Below, in pieces: positions 6,543 through 13,893 of a DNA stretch of 63,802 nt; the first letter of the stretch is position 1, and each line of letters opens with the position of its first letter. The stretch covers positions 1-63,802 of IMG/VR virus record IMGVR_UViG_3300042922_000620. One strand, written 5' to 3'. The DNA is from a virus. The notes beneath the pieces were generated by a model. The model made no database searches and was not told where the DNA came from. It saw nothing but the letters and a program-made list of their open reading frames with translations. A program made the translations under genes and the position numbers.

Positions 6543-6853
6543 CCGACTTCGAGCCAGACCTCACAGTCGCCGCCGACGGCAGTGTGAGTGCCAACACGCC
6601 TGCTGGCGCGAAGATCCTGGGTGAGCAATTCGAGGAGATCACTGTGCCGCGCGGTGGCATCGCATTCGCTGGTGGATGGTGCGCACCGTCGAGCGACATC
6701 TATAACCTGCTCGACACGAAGCCGCTGACGAAGAAGCAGTTGCAGAAGCGGCTGGACGAGACGCAGCGTGCTCTCACGCGCGAGCGAGAGAAGACCCGCC
6801 GCCTGACTCGCAAGGTGGACCGCCTGCTCAAGATCATCCGGAGGATGGCATGA
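6539..6853 (+). CDS. 104-residue protein with capsid-like motif and coiled coil
   Basis: Residues 36-60 contain VPRGGIAF and GGWCAPSSDIYNLLDT. The major capsid protein at 17773 contains GGWCAPSETIYDLF and ARRGGISF, in the opposite order. The C-terminal 40 residues are a highly charged coiled coil (KKQLQKRLDETQRALTRERE). The gene is far from the head operon. It could bind capsid subunits as a chaperone or assembly factor, but that is inference from the shared motif. Confidence 0.75.
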   Translation: MTDFEPDLTVAADGSVSANTPAGAKILGEQFEEITVPRGGIAFAGGWCAPSSDIYNLLDTKPLTKKQLQKRLDETQRALTREREKTRRLTRKVDRLLKIIRRMA

Positions 6854-7281
6854 CCGACCGCAATGGCTGGACGCCGCCGGGCGCGTGGATCGACGAGACG
6901 CACGGGCTGATCCTGCCGAAGGTCCCGAAGTCCATGGCGCCGTTCGACTTCCGTTCGGCGCTCATCTCCGACTCGCCCGTGACGGATGCGATCACGATCG
7001 AGATCGACCGGCTCGTGCGGGACACGATCAGTCAGGAGCGCGACGCTATGGAGTCGCTGTGCTGGCAGGCCCTCAGTGACCCCGGTCGCCGCGGCATCGT
7101 CGTCATCGAACGTCCGCTCGAGTGGGACTTCGGGGACGAGTCGGCGAACACCTACACCGCCAGCGTGACGCAGCACGTCGAGATGCGCCTCGACCATCGT
7201 GTGCCCAGCATGACCATCTACCGATTCCCGAGCCGCGAGGCGTACGACGAGTGGGTGGAGCGGGGGTGCCCGCATGACTGA
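6850..7281 (+). CDS. 143-residue protein of unknown function
   Basis: ATGA overlap with the previous gene. Mixed alpha/beta composition. Residues about 25-50 (KSMAPFDFRSALISDSP) and a later helix with RDTISQERDAMESLCWQAL are the most distinctive. Ends RGCPHD. No motif recognised. Confidence 0.75.
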   Translation: MTDRNGWTPPGAWIDETHGLILPKVPKSMAPFDFRSALISDSPVTDAITIEIDRLVRDTISQERDAMESLCWQALSDPGRRGIVVIERPLEWDFGDESANTYTASVTQHVEMRLDHRVPSMTIYRFPSREAYDEWVERGCPHD

Positions 7282-7435
7282 GGGCGGCAAGGTCTGGGTC
7301 ATCTCATGCCGGTGCGGATGGTCGCGCATGGTCCCGCGTTCCACCCCCACGGCGCGCCGTCTGCAGATCCTCAAGAACCACCGGGCCGAGGCCCACGGCG
7401 ATACCCTTCCCCCTGACGACCAACGAGAGGACTGA
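7274..7435 (+). CDS. 53-residue zinc-knuckle-like protein
   Basis: Overlaps the previous gene by eight bases. SCRCGWSR at residues 11-18 and HRAEAH near residue 37 give C-x-C and H-x4-H spacing like a minimal zinc finger. The C-terminus is acidic. Function unknown. Confidence 0.65.
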   Translation: MTEGGKVWVISCRCGWSRMVPRSTPTARRLQILKNHRAEAHGDTLPPDDQRED

Positions 7436-7436
7436 C

Positions 7437-7784
7437 ATGGACCTGGCATACGAAAAGGGCGGCCTGCGGGTGTACGAGCACTCCGACGGCGTGACGATCA
7501 GCACGGTCTACGCGGAGCGCCGCCACCACCGAATCCTGGCGCCGATCGACTACTTCGAGTTGGTCGAGGCTCCGTACCACGCGGCGCTGCAGATCCTCGT
7601 CGACGCCGACATCACCGCGGCCGGCGGCGAGCCCTTCGGTGACTACGAGTTCGAGATGCCCGAGGACCTGGTCAGCGCCACAGTCGACCCCAGCGGCGAC
7701 TACCAGTGGGTCGTCGTCTCCCGCTCATACTGGCCCGCCCCGCCGACCGAGCCCGAGCCAGAGGAGCCTGAGGGCGGTGTCTGA
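7437..7784 (+). CDS. 115-residue acidic protein
   Basis: ATG directly after the previous TGA, with GAGAGGA as ribosome site. Mixed beta/alpha (GLRVYEHSDGVTISTVYAER), ending in a Pro/Glu-rich tail (PPTEPEPEEPEGGV), which suggests a flexible linker or tail. Function unknown. Confidence 0.75.
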   Translation: MDLAYEKGGLRVYEHSDGVTISTVYAERRHHRILAPIDYFELVEAPYHAALQILVDADITAAGGEPFGDYEFEMPEDLVSATVDPSGDYQWVVVSRSYWPAPPTEPEPEEPEGGV

Positions 7785-8172
7785 GATCACCGAGGTCTCG
7801 GGCCCCATGCTCGGGGTCTACCGCCTGCAGGCGATGTACTTCTGGCAGTGGGACGGGAAGAAGGTCTCGGCGCAGCGGATCAACGCCGAGATCGTCACCA
7901 TGGCAGAGGCGCATGGAGCATCCGTGGTCAGTTCGCACTACGAGGCCCGCCTCTCTGCCCTGTCGCCGGAACTCCTCATGACCATCGAGCGGCACGACGG
8001 CACGGCGGCTTGGCACATCGAGGTCGCTCGAGGCGAGTGGCTCGCGATCTGGACCGAGGGCGCGCGGATCATCGCGATCGACCAGTACGACGAGCGGGAC
8101 GGGGCTGACCGCTTCACGCGGGTCGCGCCCGTGCACGTGCTCCGTCCCAATGTTGGGACGCTCGAGTCGTAG
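7777..8172 (+). CDS. 131-residue protein of unknown function
   Basis: GTG start overlapping the previous gene by eight bases. The C-terminal codons RPNVGTLES are written by palindrome copy 8144-8159. The body has the look of a small alpha/beta fold (VYRLQAMYFWQWDGKK; AAWHIEVARGEWLAIW). No family recognised. Confidence 0.75.
   Translation: MSEITEVSGPMLGVYRLQAMYFWQWDGKKVSAQRINAEIVTMAEAHGASVVSSHYEARLSALSPELLMTIERHDGTAAWHIEVARGEWLAIWTEGARIIAIDQYDERDGADRFTRVAPVHVLRPNVGTLES
8144..8159. repeat. Dispersed palindrome copy 7, in codons
   Basis: GTCCCAATGTTGGGAC, within the last codons of the 131-residue gene and just before the packaging genes. Confidence 0.92.
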
Positions 8173-8195
8173 GTCCGATGTGATACGGTGCTCGC

Positions 8196-8360
8196 ATGCC
8201 ACGGGGATCGAAGCCGGTAGAGGGCGAGGTGCGTGACGCCACCGTCTGCGTCCGCTTCACAGGCAAGACCGCGAAGGCCATGGACGCCAGGCGGGGGTCG
8301 CTCTCTCGGTCGGACTACGTGCGCGCAGCCGTCAACGAGAAGAATGCCCGCGAGAAGTGA
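8196..8360 (+). CDS. 54-residue ribbon-helix-helix-like protein
   Basis: Begins MPRGSKPVEGEV; a predicted beta strand (DATVCVRFT) is followed by two helices with GSLSRSDYVRAAVNE, the order and length of an Arc/CopG DNA-binding fold. The GTG of the small terminase overlaps its TGA. It may control packaging-gene expression or bind near the packaging site; the target is unknown. Confidence 0.7.
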   Translation: MPRGSKPVEGEVRDATVCVRFTGKTAKAMDARRGSLSRSDYVRAAVNEKNAREK

Positions 8361-9124
8361 ACGAGCGCGACGACGAAGACGACCGCCTGAACCCGCTGGT
8401 CCTGGACCTGTCGGCGTTCGATCCGACCACGGAGGCCGGGCGCAAGGGTATGCGCGACGCCCTGCGGGGTGGACGCGGCCGCGGGCAGTCGGGCACGCAC
8501 CCGTGGGACGAGGATGAACCCAAGGACGAGCCCATCCCGTCGGCGCCGAAGAAGGAACTCGACATCGTCCCGGGCCGACAGCGCGGCGGGATCACCGACC
8601 GGGCGCGCGCGGCCGCCAACCTCAAGGTCGACGGCTTCTCCTACCAAGAGATCGCCGAGACGCTCGAGTTTAAGGACGCCCGGGAGGCCAAGCGCGAGGT
8701 CGAGCGGGTGCTCGCGCTGACCCACTCCACCGACGACTACGAGACGCTGCGCATCCTGGCGGCCTCCCGCGCCGAGCAGCGCCTGCGGCTGTCCTCGATC
8801 ATGGCCGGCACCGACTTCCTGATCGTCACGGACGACGAGGGCAACGAGGTCCGCATCCCCAACGACAAGAAGTTCCAGTGGCACCAGCAGGCTGGCGTCG
8901 ATCTCATGAACTGGGCGACCATCACCGGCGCCAAGGCACCCACGAAGATCGAACTGAACCCCGACGTGGAGGCCATGGAGGCTCTCGTCAGCCGCATCGC
9001 CGCCGCCGCGGGCCACGAGGACGTGCTCGAGGCCGAGGTGATAGACCTGGACGTGGTGCCGGACGGTCCCATGACCGGGGATTACGGCCCCGTCGGGGAG
9101 GATGACGACGATGAGGAGCCGTAA
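8357..9124 (+). CDS. Terminase small subunit (probable)
   Basis: GTG start; 255 residues. An acidic N-terminus is followed by a helix-turn-helix (DRARAAANLKVDGFSYQEIA, then ETLEFKDAREAKREVER, about residues 80-120) and a C-terminal acidic tail (EDDDDEEP). The fold order and the position directly before the large terminase fit the DNA-recognition subunit, which binds phage DNA and loads it on the motor. Assignment is by context and HTH, not by a signature motif. Confidence 0.75.
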   Translation: MNERDDEDDRLNPLVLDLSAFDPTTEAGRKGMRDALRGGRGRGQSGTHPWDEDEPKDEPIPSAPKKELDIVPGRQRGGITDRARAAANLKVDGFSYQEIAETLEFKDAREAKREVERVLALTHSTDDYETLRILAASRAEQRLRLSSIMAGTDFLIVTDDEGNEVRIPNDKKFQWHQQAGVDLMNWATITGAKAPTKIELNPDVEAMEALVSRIAAAAGHEDVLEAEVIDLDVVPDGPMTGDYGPVGEDDDDEEP

Positions 9125-9485
9125 GGGACCCAAGATCGACCCGCACGACGTCGTCAAGGCCGGGATCGCCGCCCTGCCAGCGAAATCCGTCGGCGACGCG
9201 CGCGATGTGATCGCCGTGGACGTCGATTTCCGCCGGCCGACGTACGGAATGGTCATCGAGGCCGCCAAAGCGCGCCGTCTGAGCGTCCCGGCGTACATCC
9301 GGCGCGCGGTGTACGCCTTCGCGGCGCACGATCTCGAGATTCCGCTGCAGGATGCCCTCGATCGAGACCCGCGGGTGACCCGCGACACTGGATACAGCCT
9401 GCAGGACCCCACCGGGACGCTGTTTGGGCACTGGGAGATCGCCAGGCTCGTCGGCGAGGAGGTGCCGGATGAGCCTGTCGCTTGA
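9102..9485 (+). CDS. 127-residue ribbon-helix-helix-type protein
   Basis: Starts at ATG 9102 (a second ATG is at 9111) within the end of the small terminase gene. Residues about 35-75 (DVIAVDVDFRRPTYGMVIEA, then LSVPAYIRRAVYAFAAH) look like a strand and two helices of the MetJ/Arc type. Between the two terminase genes, so possibly a packaging accessory or regulator. Confidence 0.7.
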   Translation: MTTMRSRKGPKIDPHDVVKAGIAALPAKSVGDARDVIAVDVDFRRPTYGMVIEAAKARRLSVPAYIRRAVYAFAAHDLEIPLQDALDRDPRVTRDTGYSLQDPTGTLFGHWEIARLVGEEVPDEPVA

Positions 9486-10956
9486 TCTGCCCTCCAACGA
9501 CGGCGAACTCGAGGAGTACATCCGGAAACTGAGCCCGTCGGCCAAGAAGGACCTCGCCGCGCGTCTGGATGCACGCATGAAGGCGACCAAGCAGGTCTGG
9601 TTCTGCGGCGACCGGCGCTGTGATGGTGAACCCCACGGTCGATTCCCGTACAAGCACGCGCGCGGCTCGAAGCGGGAGGACGGTCGCGGCTCGCAGTACC
9701 CGCCGCTCGGGATCGACTGGCTGGTCTGGCTTATGCTCGCCGGCCGTGGTGCTGGGAAGTCCGCGACGGGGTCGGGCTACTCCTCCACCATCGTCAAGAA
9801 GATCCCGTCGATCGCCCTCATCGGGCCGACGATGCCCGCTGTGCGCCGATTCATGATCGAGGGTGACTCGGGTCTCATCAAGGCGTGCGAGCGCCGTGGA
9901 GAGCCGGGCAACTACGAGCCGTCGAAGCAGCGCTTCACGTTCCACAACGGCGCCGTGGCCGAACTGTTCAGCGCCGAGGAGCCCGACCGTCTCCGAGGCG
10001 GCAACTTCGGATTCGTCTGGGCTGACGAGAACGCCCACTGGGCCGACGCGGCGTACGTGTGGAAGCAGATGCTGCTGACGCTGCGCGTCGGTCTGCGGCC
10101 GCACGTGTTCGCGTCGACGACGCCGATCCCGTCGGACTACATGAAGGAACTCCGCAGCAAGCCGACCACCCGCGTGGTGGCTGGGTCGACCTACGACAAT
10201 CGGTCGAACCTCTCGCCGGTCTACTTCCAGACCCTCATGGACGAGTTCGAGGGCACGTACCTCGGACGCCAGGAGATCTACGGCGAGATCATCGACGACC
10301 GCCAGGGCGCGCTGTGGACCAGCCTGCAATTCCAGGAGGAGGACTTCTACTTCACCGACGAGGTCATCCCCTCCCTGGACCGCGTGCTCGTGGGGATCGA
10401 CCCGGCGGGCTCGAACAACAAGCGCTCGGACGAAACGGGCATCATCGTCGGCGGCAAGCGCGGCGAGATCCTCCACGCCCTGGATGACTTCACCGGCAAG
10501 TTCTCTCCCGCCGGCTGGGCCCGAGCGTCGATCAACGCCTACGAGAAGTACAGCGCCGACGCCATCGTCGTCGAGCGCAACTACGGCGGCGACATGGTGC
10601 GCACCGTCCTCAAGGCCGAAGGCTTCGACGGGCGCATCATCGAAGCGCAGGCGACCGAGTCCAAGCGGGTGCGCGCCGAGCCGATCGCAGCCAAGTATGA
10701 GCAGCACAAGGTGCGCCACCGCCGCGGTGGGATGCTAGCCAAACTCGAGTCCGAGCAGGTCTCGTGGATCCCCGGCGAGGGGAAGTCACCGAACCGGCTG
10801 GACGCCTGGGTCTGGGTAGCGACAGCGCTGACCAAGCGCGGCGGCCCGATGCAGATGCCCAACGCCCGTGGCCTCAGCACGTCCATCGGGCCACAGCCGT
10901 ACCAGGGGCCCGGATCGCGGGCATCCCGCAAGCGAGCACAGAGGGGAATCCGATGA
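9469..10956 (+). CDS. Terminase large subunit
   Basis: 495 residues from the ATG at 9469, chosen for the GAGGAGG seven bases upstream; an earlier in-frame start exists at 9424. Walker A LAGRGAGKS at 90-98, Walker B FVWADE at 182-187, and motif TTPIPSDYMKEL about 217-228 form the packaging ATPase. The RNase H-like nuclease has D311 in VGIDPAGS, E369 in IVVERNYGGD and a C-terminal NRLDAWVWV. It translocates DNA into the prohead at the portal and cuts it. Confidence 0.95.
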   Translation: MSLSLDLPSNDGELEEYIRKLSPSAKKDLAARLDARMKATKQVWFCGDRRCDGEPHGRFPYKHARGSKREDGRGSQYPPLGIDWLVWLMLAGRGAGKSATGSGYSSTIVKKIPSIALIGPTMPAVRRFMIEGDSGLIKACERRGEPGNYEPSKQRFTFHNGAVAELFSAEEPDRLRGGNFGFVWADENAHWADAAYVWKQMLLTLRVGLRPHVFASTTPIPSDYMKELRSKPTTRVVAGSTYDNRSNLSPVYFQTLMDEFEGTYLGRQEIYGEIIDDRQGALWTSLQFQEEDFYFTDEVIPSLDRVLVGIDPAGSNNKRSDETGIIVGGKRGEILHALDDFTGKFSPAGWARASINAYEKYSADAIVVERNYGGDMVRTVLKAEGFDGRIIEAQATESKRVRAEPIAAKYEQHKVRHRRGGMLAKLESEQVSWIPGEGKSPNRLDAWVWVATALTKRGGPMQMPNARGLSTSIGPQPYQGPGSRASRKRAQRGIR

Positions 10957-11330
10957 CCGAACTGATCGAAGCCGTGGGGATCTGGTGGTGGCCACTGGCC
11001 ATCGTCGTGCTGATCCTCGGGCCCGCACGACTGAGCCGCATCGTGGTGCACGACCTGTTCCCGCCCGCCGCGTGGCTGCGCCAGCGCTGGTCGGACTGGG
11101 TGGTCAAGCACAACCACGAGTCCTGGGGACCGCTACTGTTCTGCTTCTGGTGCTTCACCCCGTGGGTGACGCTGGTCGCACTCGGGTGGTTCGTGCTCGG
11201 CCTGTACGTGACCTGGATCCTGTGGTTCTGGTGGTTCTTCTGGGGCTGGCTCGCGATCGCCTACGTCGGCTCGATCGTGCTGGCGTATGACTCCCCGCAG
11301 GAAGACGAGACGCAGGAGGACGAGTCGTGA
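10953..11330 (+). CDS. 125-residue multi-pass membrane protein
   Basis: ATGA overlap with the terminase gene. Three hydrophobic helices: WWWPLAIVVLILG (about 11-23), PWVTLVALGWFVLGLYVTW (70-88) and FWGWLAIAYVGSIVL (96-110), then an acidic tail (PQEDETQEDES). FCFWCFTPWV recalls the DUF1360 family of small membrane proteins. Location inside the packaging operon is unusual; role unknown. Confidence 0.75.
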   Translation: MTELIEAVGIWWWPLAIVVLILGPARLSRIVVHDLFPPAAWLRQRWSDWVVKHNHESWGPLLFCFWCFTPWVTLVALGWFVLGLYVTWILWFWWFFWGWLAIAYVGSIVLAYDSPQEDETQEDES

Positions 11331-11437
11331 CCGGGATGGTGCACTTCGGCTCACCTGAGGGTGTGTCCTACGACGATCCGCCCGAGCCCGATCCGAAGCC
11401 CATGCTCCACTTCGGATCTCCGGAGGTGAAGTCGTGA
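11327..11437 (+). CDS. 36-residue protein with duplicated HFGSPE motif
   Basis: GTG start in a GTGA overlap, and its own stop overlaps the next GTG. The sequence is two copies of M-x-HFGSPE flanking an acidic Pro-rich linker (SYDDPPEPDPKP). The coupled overlaps on both sides support translation. The repeat suggests a bivalent peptide that binds the same partner twice. Confidence 0.6.
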   Translation: MTGMVHFGSPEGVSYDDPPEPDPKPMLHFGSPEVKS

Positions 11438-11601
11438 AGTTCTGGCTCGGAGTGGGCGCCGGCATCCTCGCGGCGTGGGGCGCGTTCGCGGTGATGATGT
11501 GGGGCGAGGCGCACTACTACCGCCTGCAGGCCGAGGGCCCGAAGAAGCCGAGCGTGCCGCCGACCCCGCGGCCACAGACCTACCGGAAGCGCCTGGCATG
11601 A
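11434..11601 (+). CDS. 55-residue single-pass membrane protein
   Basis: GTG start in a GTGA overlap. One N-terminal transmembrane helix (FWLGVGAGILAAWGAFAVMM, residues 3-22) precedes a basic Pro-rich tail (PKKPSVPPTPRPQTYRKRLA). Overlaps the start of the next membrane gene. Function unknown. Confidence 0.65.
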   Translation: MKFWLGVGAGILAAWGAFAVMMWGEAHYYRLQAEGPKKPSVPPTPRPQTYRKRLA

Positions 11602-11981
11602 CTCCCCTCGCGTGGTCCTTCCTGCTGTCGGCCATCGGCATCGTCGGCATCCTGCTGGCCGGCTCGAAGCGTAAGGTCGGCTGGGTCGTCGGCTTCTTCG
11701 TCCAGCCGCTATGGATCATCTTCGCGGTCACGACCGAGCAGTACGGGTTCATCCTGAACGCGGTGATCTACGCCGCCGTCTACGGGCGCAACTGGATACT
11801 GTGGCGGCGTGATGAACGAATCGAGCGGGAGGCCGCGACCACGGTCCTCCGGGCGCTCAGCGACGGCGGCCCATTGCCACCCCACCCCAAGGAGCGGCGC
11901 ACTGCGCCCCCCACGGCAGGACCGAAGGGTCCGGCAGGCAACTCCGGCGCGGCGAGCCGTTACTTCGGTGGCGGGAGATAG
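11598..11981 (+). CDS. 127-residue three-helix membrane protein
   Basis: ATGA overlap with the previous gene. Hydrophobic segments at about 5-22, 28-46 and 50-66 (VGWVVGFFVQPLWIIFAV; YGFILNAVIYAAVYGRNW) are followed by a soluble basic, Pro/Gly-rich tail. The helix pattern recalls PnuC-like small phage membrane proteins. It closes a four-gene membrane cluster between terminase and portal. Confidence 0.75.
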   Translation: MTPLAWSFLLSAIGIVGILLAGSKRKVGWVVGFFVQPLWIIFAVTTEQYGFILNAVIYAAVYGRNWILWRRDERIEREAATTVLRALSDGGPLPPHPKERRTAPPTAGPKGPAGNSGAASRYFGGGR

Positions 11982-12042
11982 CCGCGCTATGATGCGACAC
12001 AGGGCGCACGCCCTACTCGACCTTGCCGTGAAGGGGTAGCAG

Positions 12043-13893
12043 ATGCCGAGGGGTGGTCCGGTCTTCCGCAGCGAGGTGGTCAAGGCCCCCAAGGCGCCCG
12101 GCGCCCTCACCGCAGCAGCCAAGGTCTATCAGAATGGACCCGGCGCGCAGTCGATCCGAAAGCAGGGCCGACGCGCCCGCTCGATCGAGTATCAGAACGA
12201 CCTCTGGGACTTCTACGACACGGTGCCGGAGTTCCGGTTCGCTTGCTCGTGGGTGGGCAGTCTGCTGTCCAAGGTGCGGCTGAACGTCACCTACAAGGGC
12301 AAGCCCACCACCAATCAGGCGGCGCTCGACGCTCTCGCATCACTGTTCGGCGGACCCGAGGGCCAGGCCGAGATGATGCGGCTGCTCGGCATCAACTTCA
12401 CGGTGTGCGGCGAGGCGTTCGTCGTCGGCAAGCCGGACCCCTCATCCCACCAGGACGACTGGCAGGTGATCGCGTCGGTCGAGGTGTCGAACAACGGCAC
12501 GACGCTGACCATCGAGCAAGAGCCCATCGACGACGAGACGCTGGCGATCCGCCTGTGGCGCGTCCACCCTCGCCGCTCGTCCGAAGCCGACTCGCCCTCG
12601 CGCGCGCTCATGCCGGTCCTGGCCGAGATCGTGATGCTGACCCAGGTCGTGAACGCCCAGGGCTCGTCCCGCCTCACATCCTCCGGCATCCTCTGGATCC
12701 CGTCCGAGATCGAGATGCCGGCACTCCCCGTCACTGAGGAGAGCATCGACCCCGACGCGGAGATCTCGTCGATCCAGGAGGCGGGCAACGCCGCCGATGC
12801 CGTGACGACGCGACTCGTGAAGATCGCATCCATCGCCATCGGGGACCGCTCGTCGGCCGCCGCGAACGTGCCGTTCGTCATCGCCGCCCCGGGCGAGCAC
12901 CTCGAGAAGATCCAGAAGACCGAGTTCTGGTCCGGCTTCGACGAGCACGCCAAGACTCTCCGCGACGAGGCGATCCGCCGCGTCGGCGTCGGCATGGACA
13001 TGCCGCCCGAGGTGCTCACCGGCACCGGCGAGATCAACCACTGGGGCGCGTGGTCGGTCGAGGAGGCGGCGATCAAGTCGCACACCGAGCCCCTCATCGA
13101 CATCATCGTCAACTCGCTGTCCACCGGCTACCTCCACGCATGGCTCGAGTCCGAGGGTGTCGAGGACTGGGAGAACTACGCGTTCGACGCCGACACCACG
13201 GAACTGCGCCTGCGCCCCAACCGCTCGAAGGAAGCGATGGAACTGTGGGACCGCGGCGCGATCTCCATCGAGACGCTGCTGCGCGAGAACGGCTTCGACC
13301 CCGACACCGACCGCCCCGACGAGGCGGAGCGCATCATGTTCTTCCTCATGAAGGTGGCCGAGAAGACCTCCGCCACACCGCAGCAACTGGCGGCCGCACT
13401 GCAGCAACTCGGCGTGAAGGGCATCCCGGCGGGCGAGGACGCGCGCGGGGCCATCGAGCCGCGGCGCTCGCTCGAGGATCATCCGTCGCAGGACATCCCC
13501 GTCCAGGAGGAGTCCGAGGCGGGCAACCCGCGCGGGCTGAACGCCTCGGGCCAGCCGGTCATCATCGACCCGCTCGTGCTGGCCTGCGAGGCGCACGTGC
13601 ACCGCGCTCTCGAGCGCGCCGGCAACCGGCTCAAGAACAGGGTCGACGGCCGCGTGGGTCGAGTCGCCGCGGATCTCTACCTCACGGCACCACAGATGGA
13701 CTTCAAGGAGTGCGAGGCGCTGCTCGAGGACGCCTGGGGCATGTTGGACCGCTTCGAGTACCCGGGCATCTCGACCGAGCGGCTGCGGGAGGCGCTGAAC
13801 GAGTACACCCTGTTCCTGCTGCGCACCCAGAAGCCCATGTCGCGCGCCACCCTCGCCCGGCATCTGATGCTGGAGTTGGCGGATGCAGCCTGA
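12043..13893 (+). CDS. Portal protein
   Basis: 616 residues; ribosome site AAGGGG before the ATG. The N-terminal region (YQNDLWDFYDTVPEFRFA; CSWVGSLLSKVRL) and the central LLGINFTVCGEAFVVGK match the actinophage portal family; the C-terminal third has helices and a disordered acidic spacer. Portal dodecamers form the DNA channel, bind terminase and carry the neck. It lies between terminase and the MuF/protease gene, the expected place. Confidence 0.92.
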   Translation: MPRGGPVFRSEVVKAPKAPGALTAAAKVYQNGPGAQSIRKQGRRARSIEYQNDLWDFYDTVPEFRFACSWVGSLLSKVRLNVTYKGKPTTNQAALDALASLFGGPEGQAEMMRLLGINFTVCGEAFVVGKPDPSSHQDDWQVIASVEVSNNGTTLTIEQEPIDDETLAIRLWRVHPRRSSEADSPSRALMPVLAEIVMLTQVVNAQGSSRLTSSGILWIPSEIEMPALPVTEESIDPDAEISSIQEAGNAADAVTTRLVKIASIAIGDRSSAAANVPFVIAAPGEHLEKIQKTEFWSGFDEHAKTLRDEAIRRVGVGMDMPPEVLTGTGEINHWGAWSVEEAAIKSHTEPLIDIIVNSLSTGYLHAWLESEGVEDWENYAFDADTTELRLRPNRSKEAMELWDRGAISIETLLRENGFDPDTDRPDEAERIMFFLMKVAEKTSATPQQLAAALQQLGVKGIPAGEDARGAIEPRRSLEDHPSQDIPVQEESEAGNPRGLNASGQPVIIDPLVLACEAHVHRALERAGNRLKNRVDGRVGRVAADLYLTAPQMDFKECEALLEDAWGMLDRFEYPGISTERLREALNEYTLFLLRTQKPMSRATLARHLMLELADAA

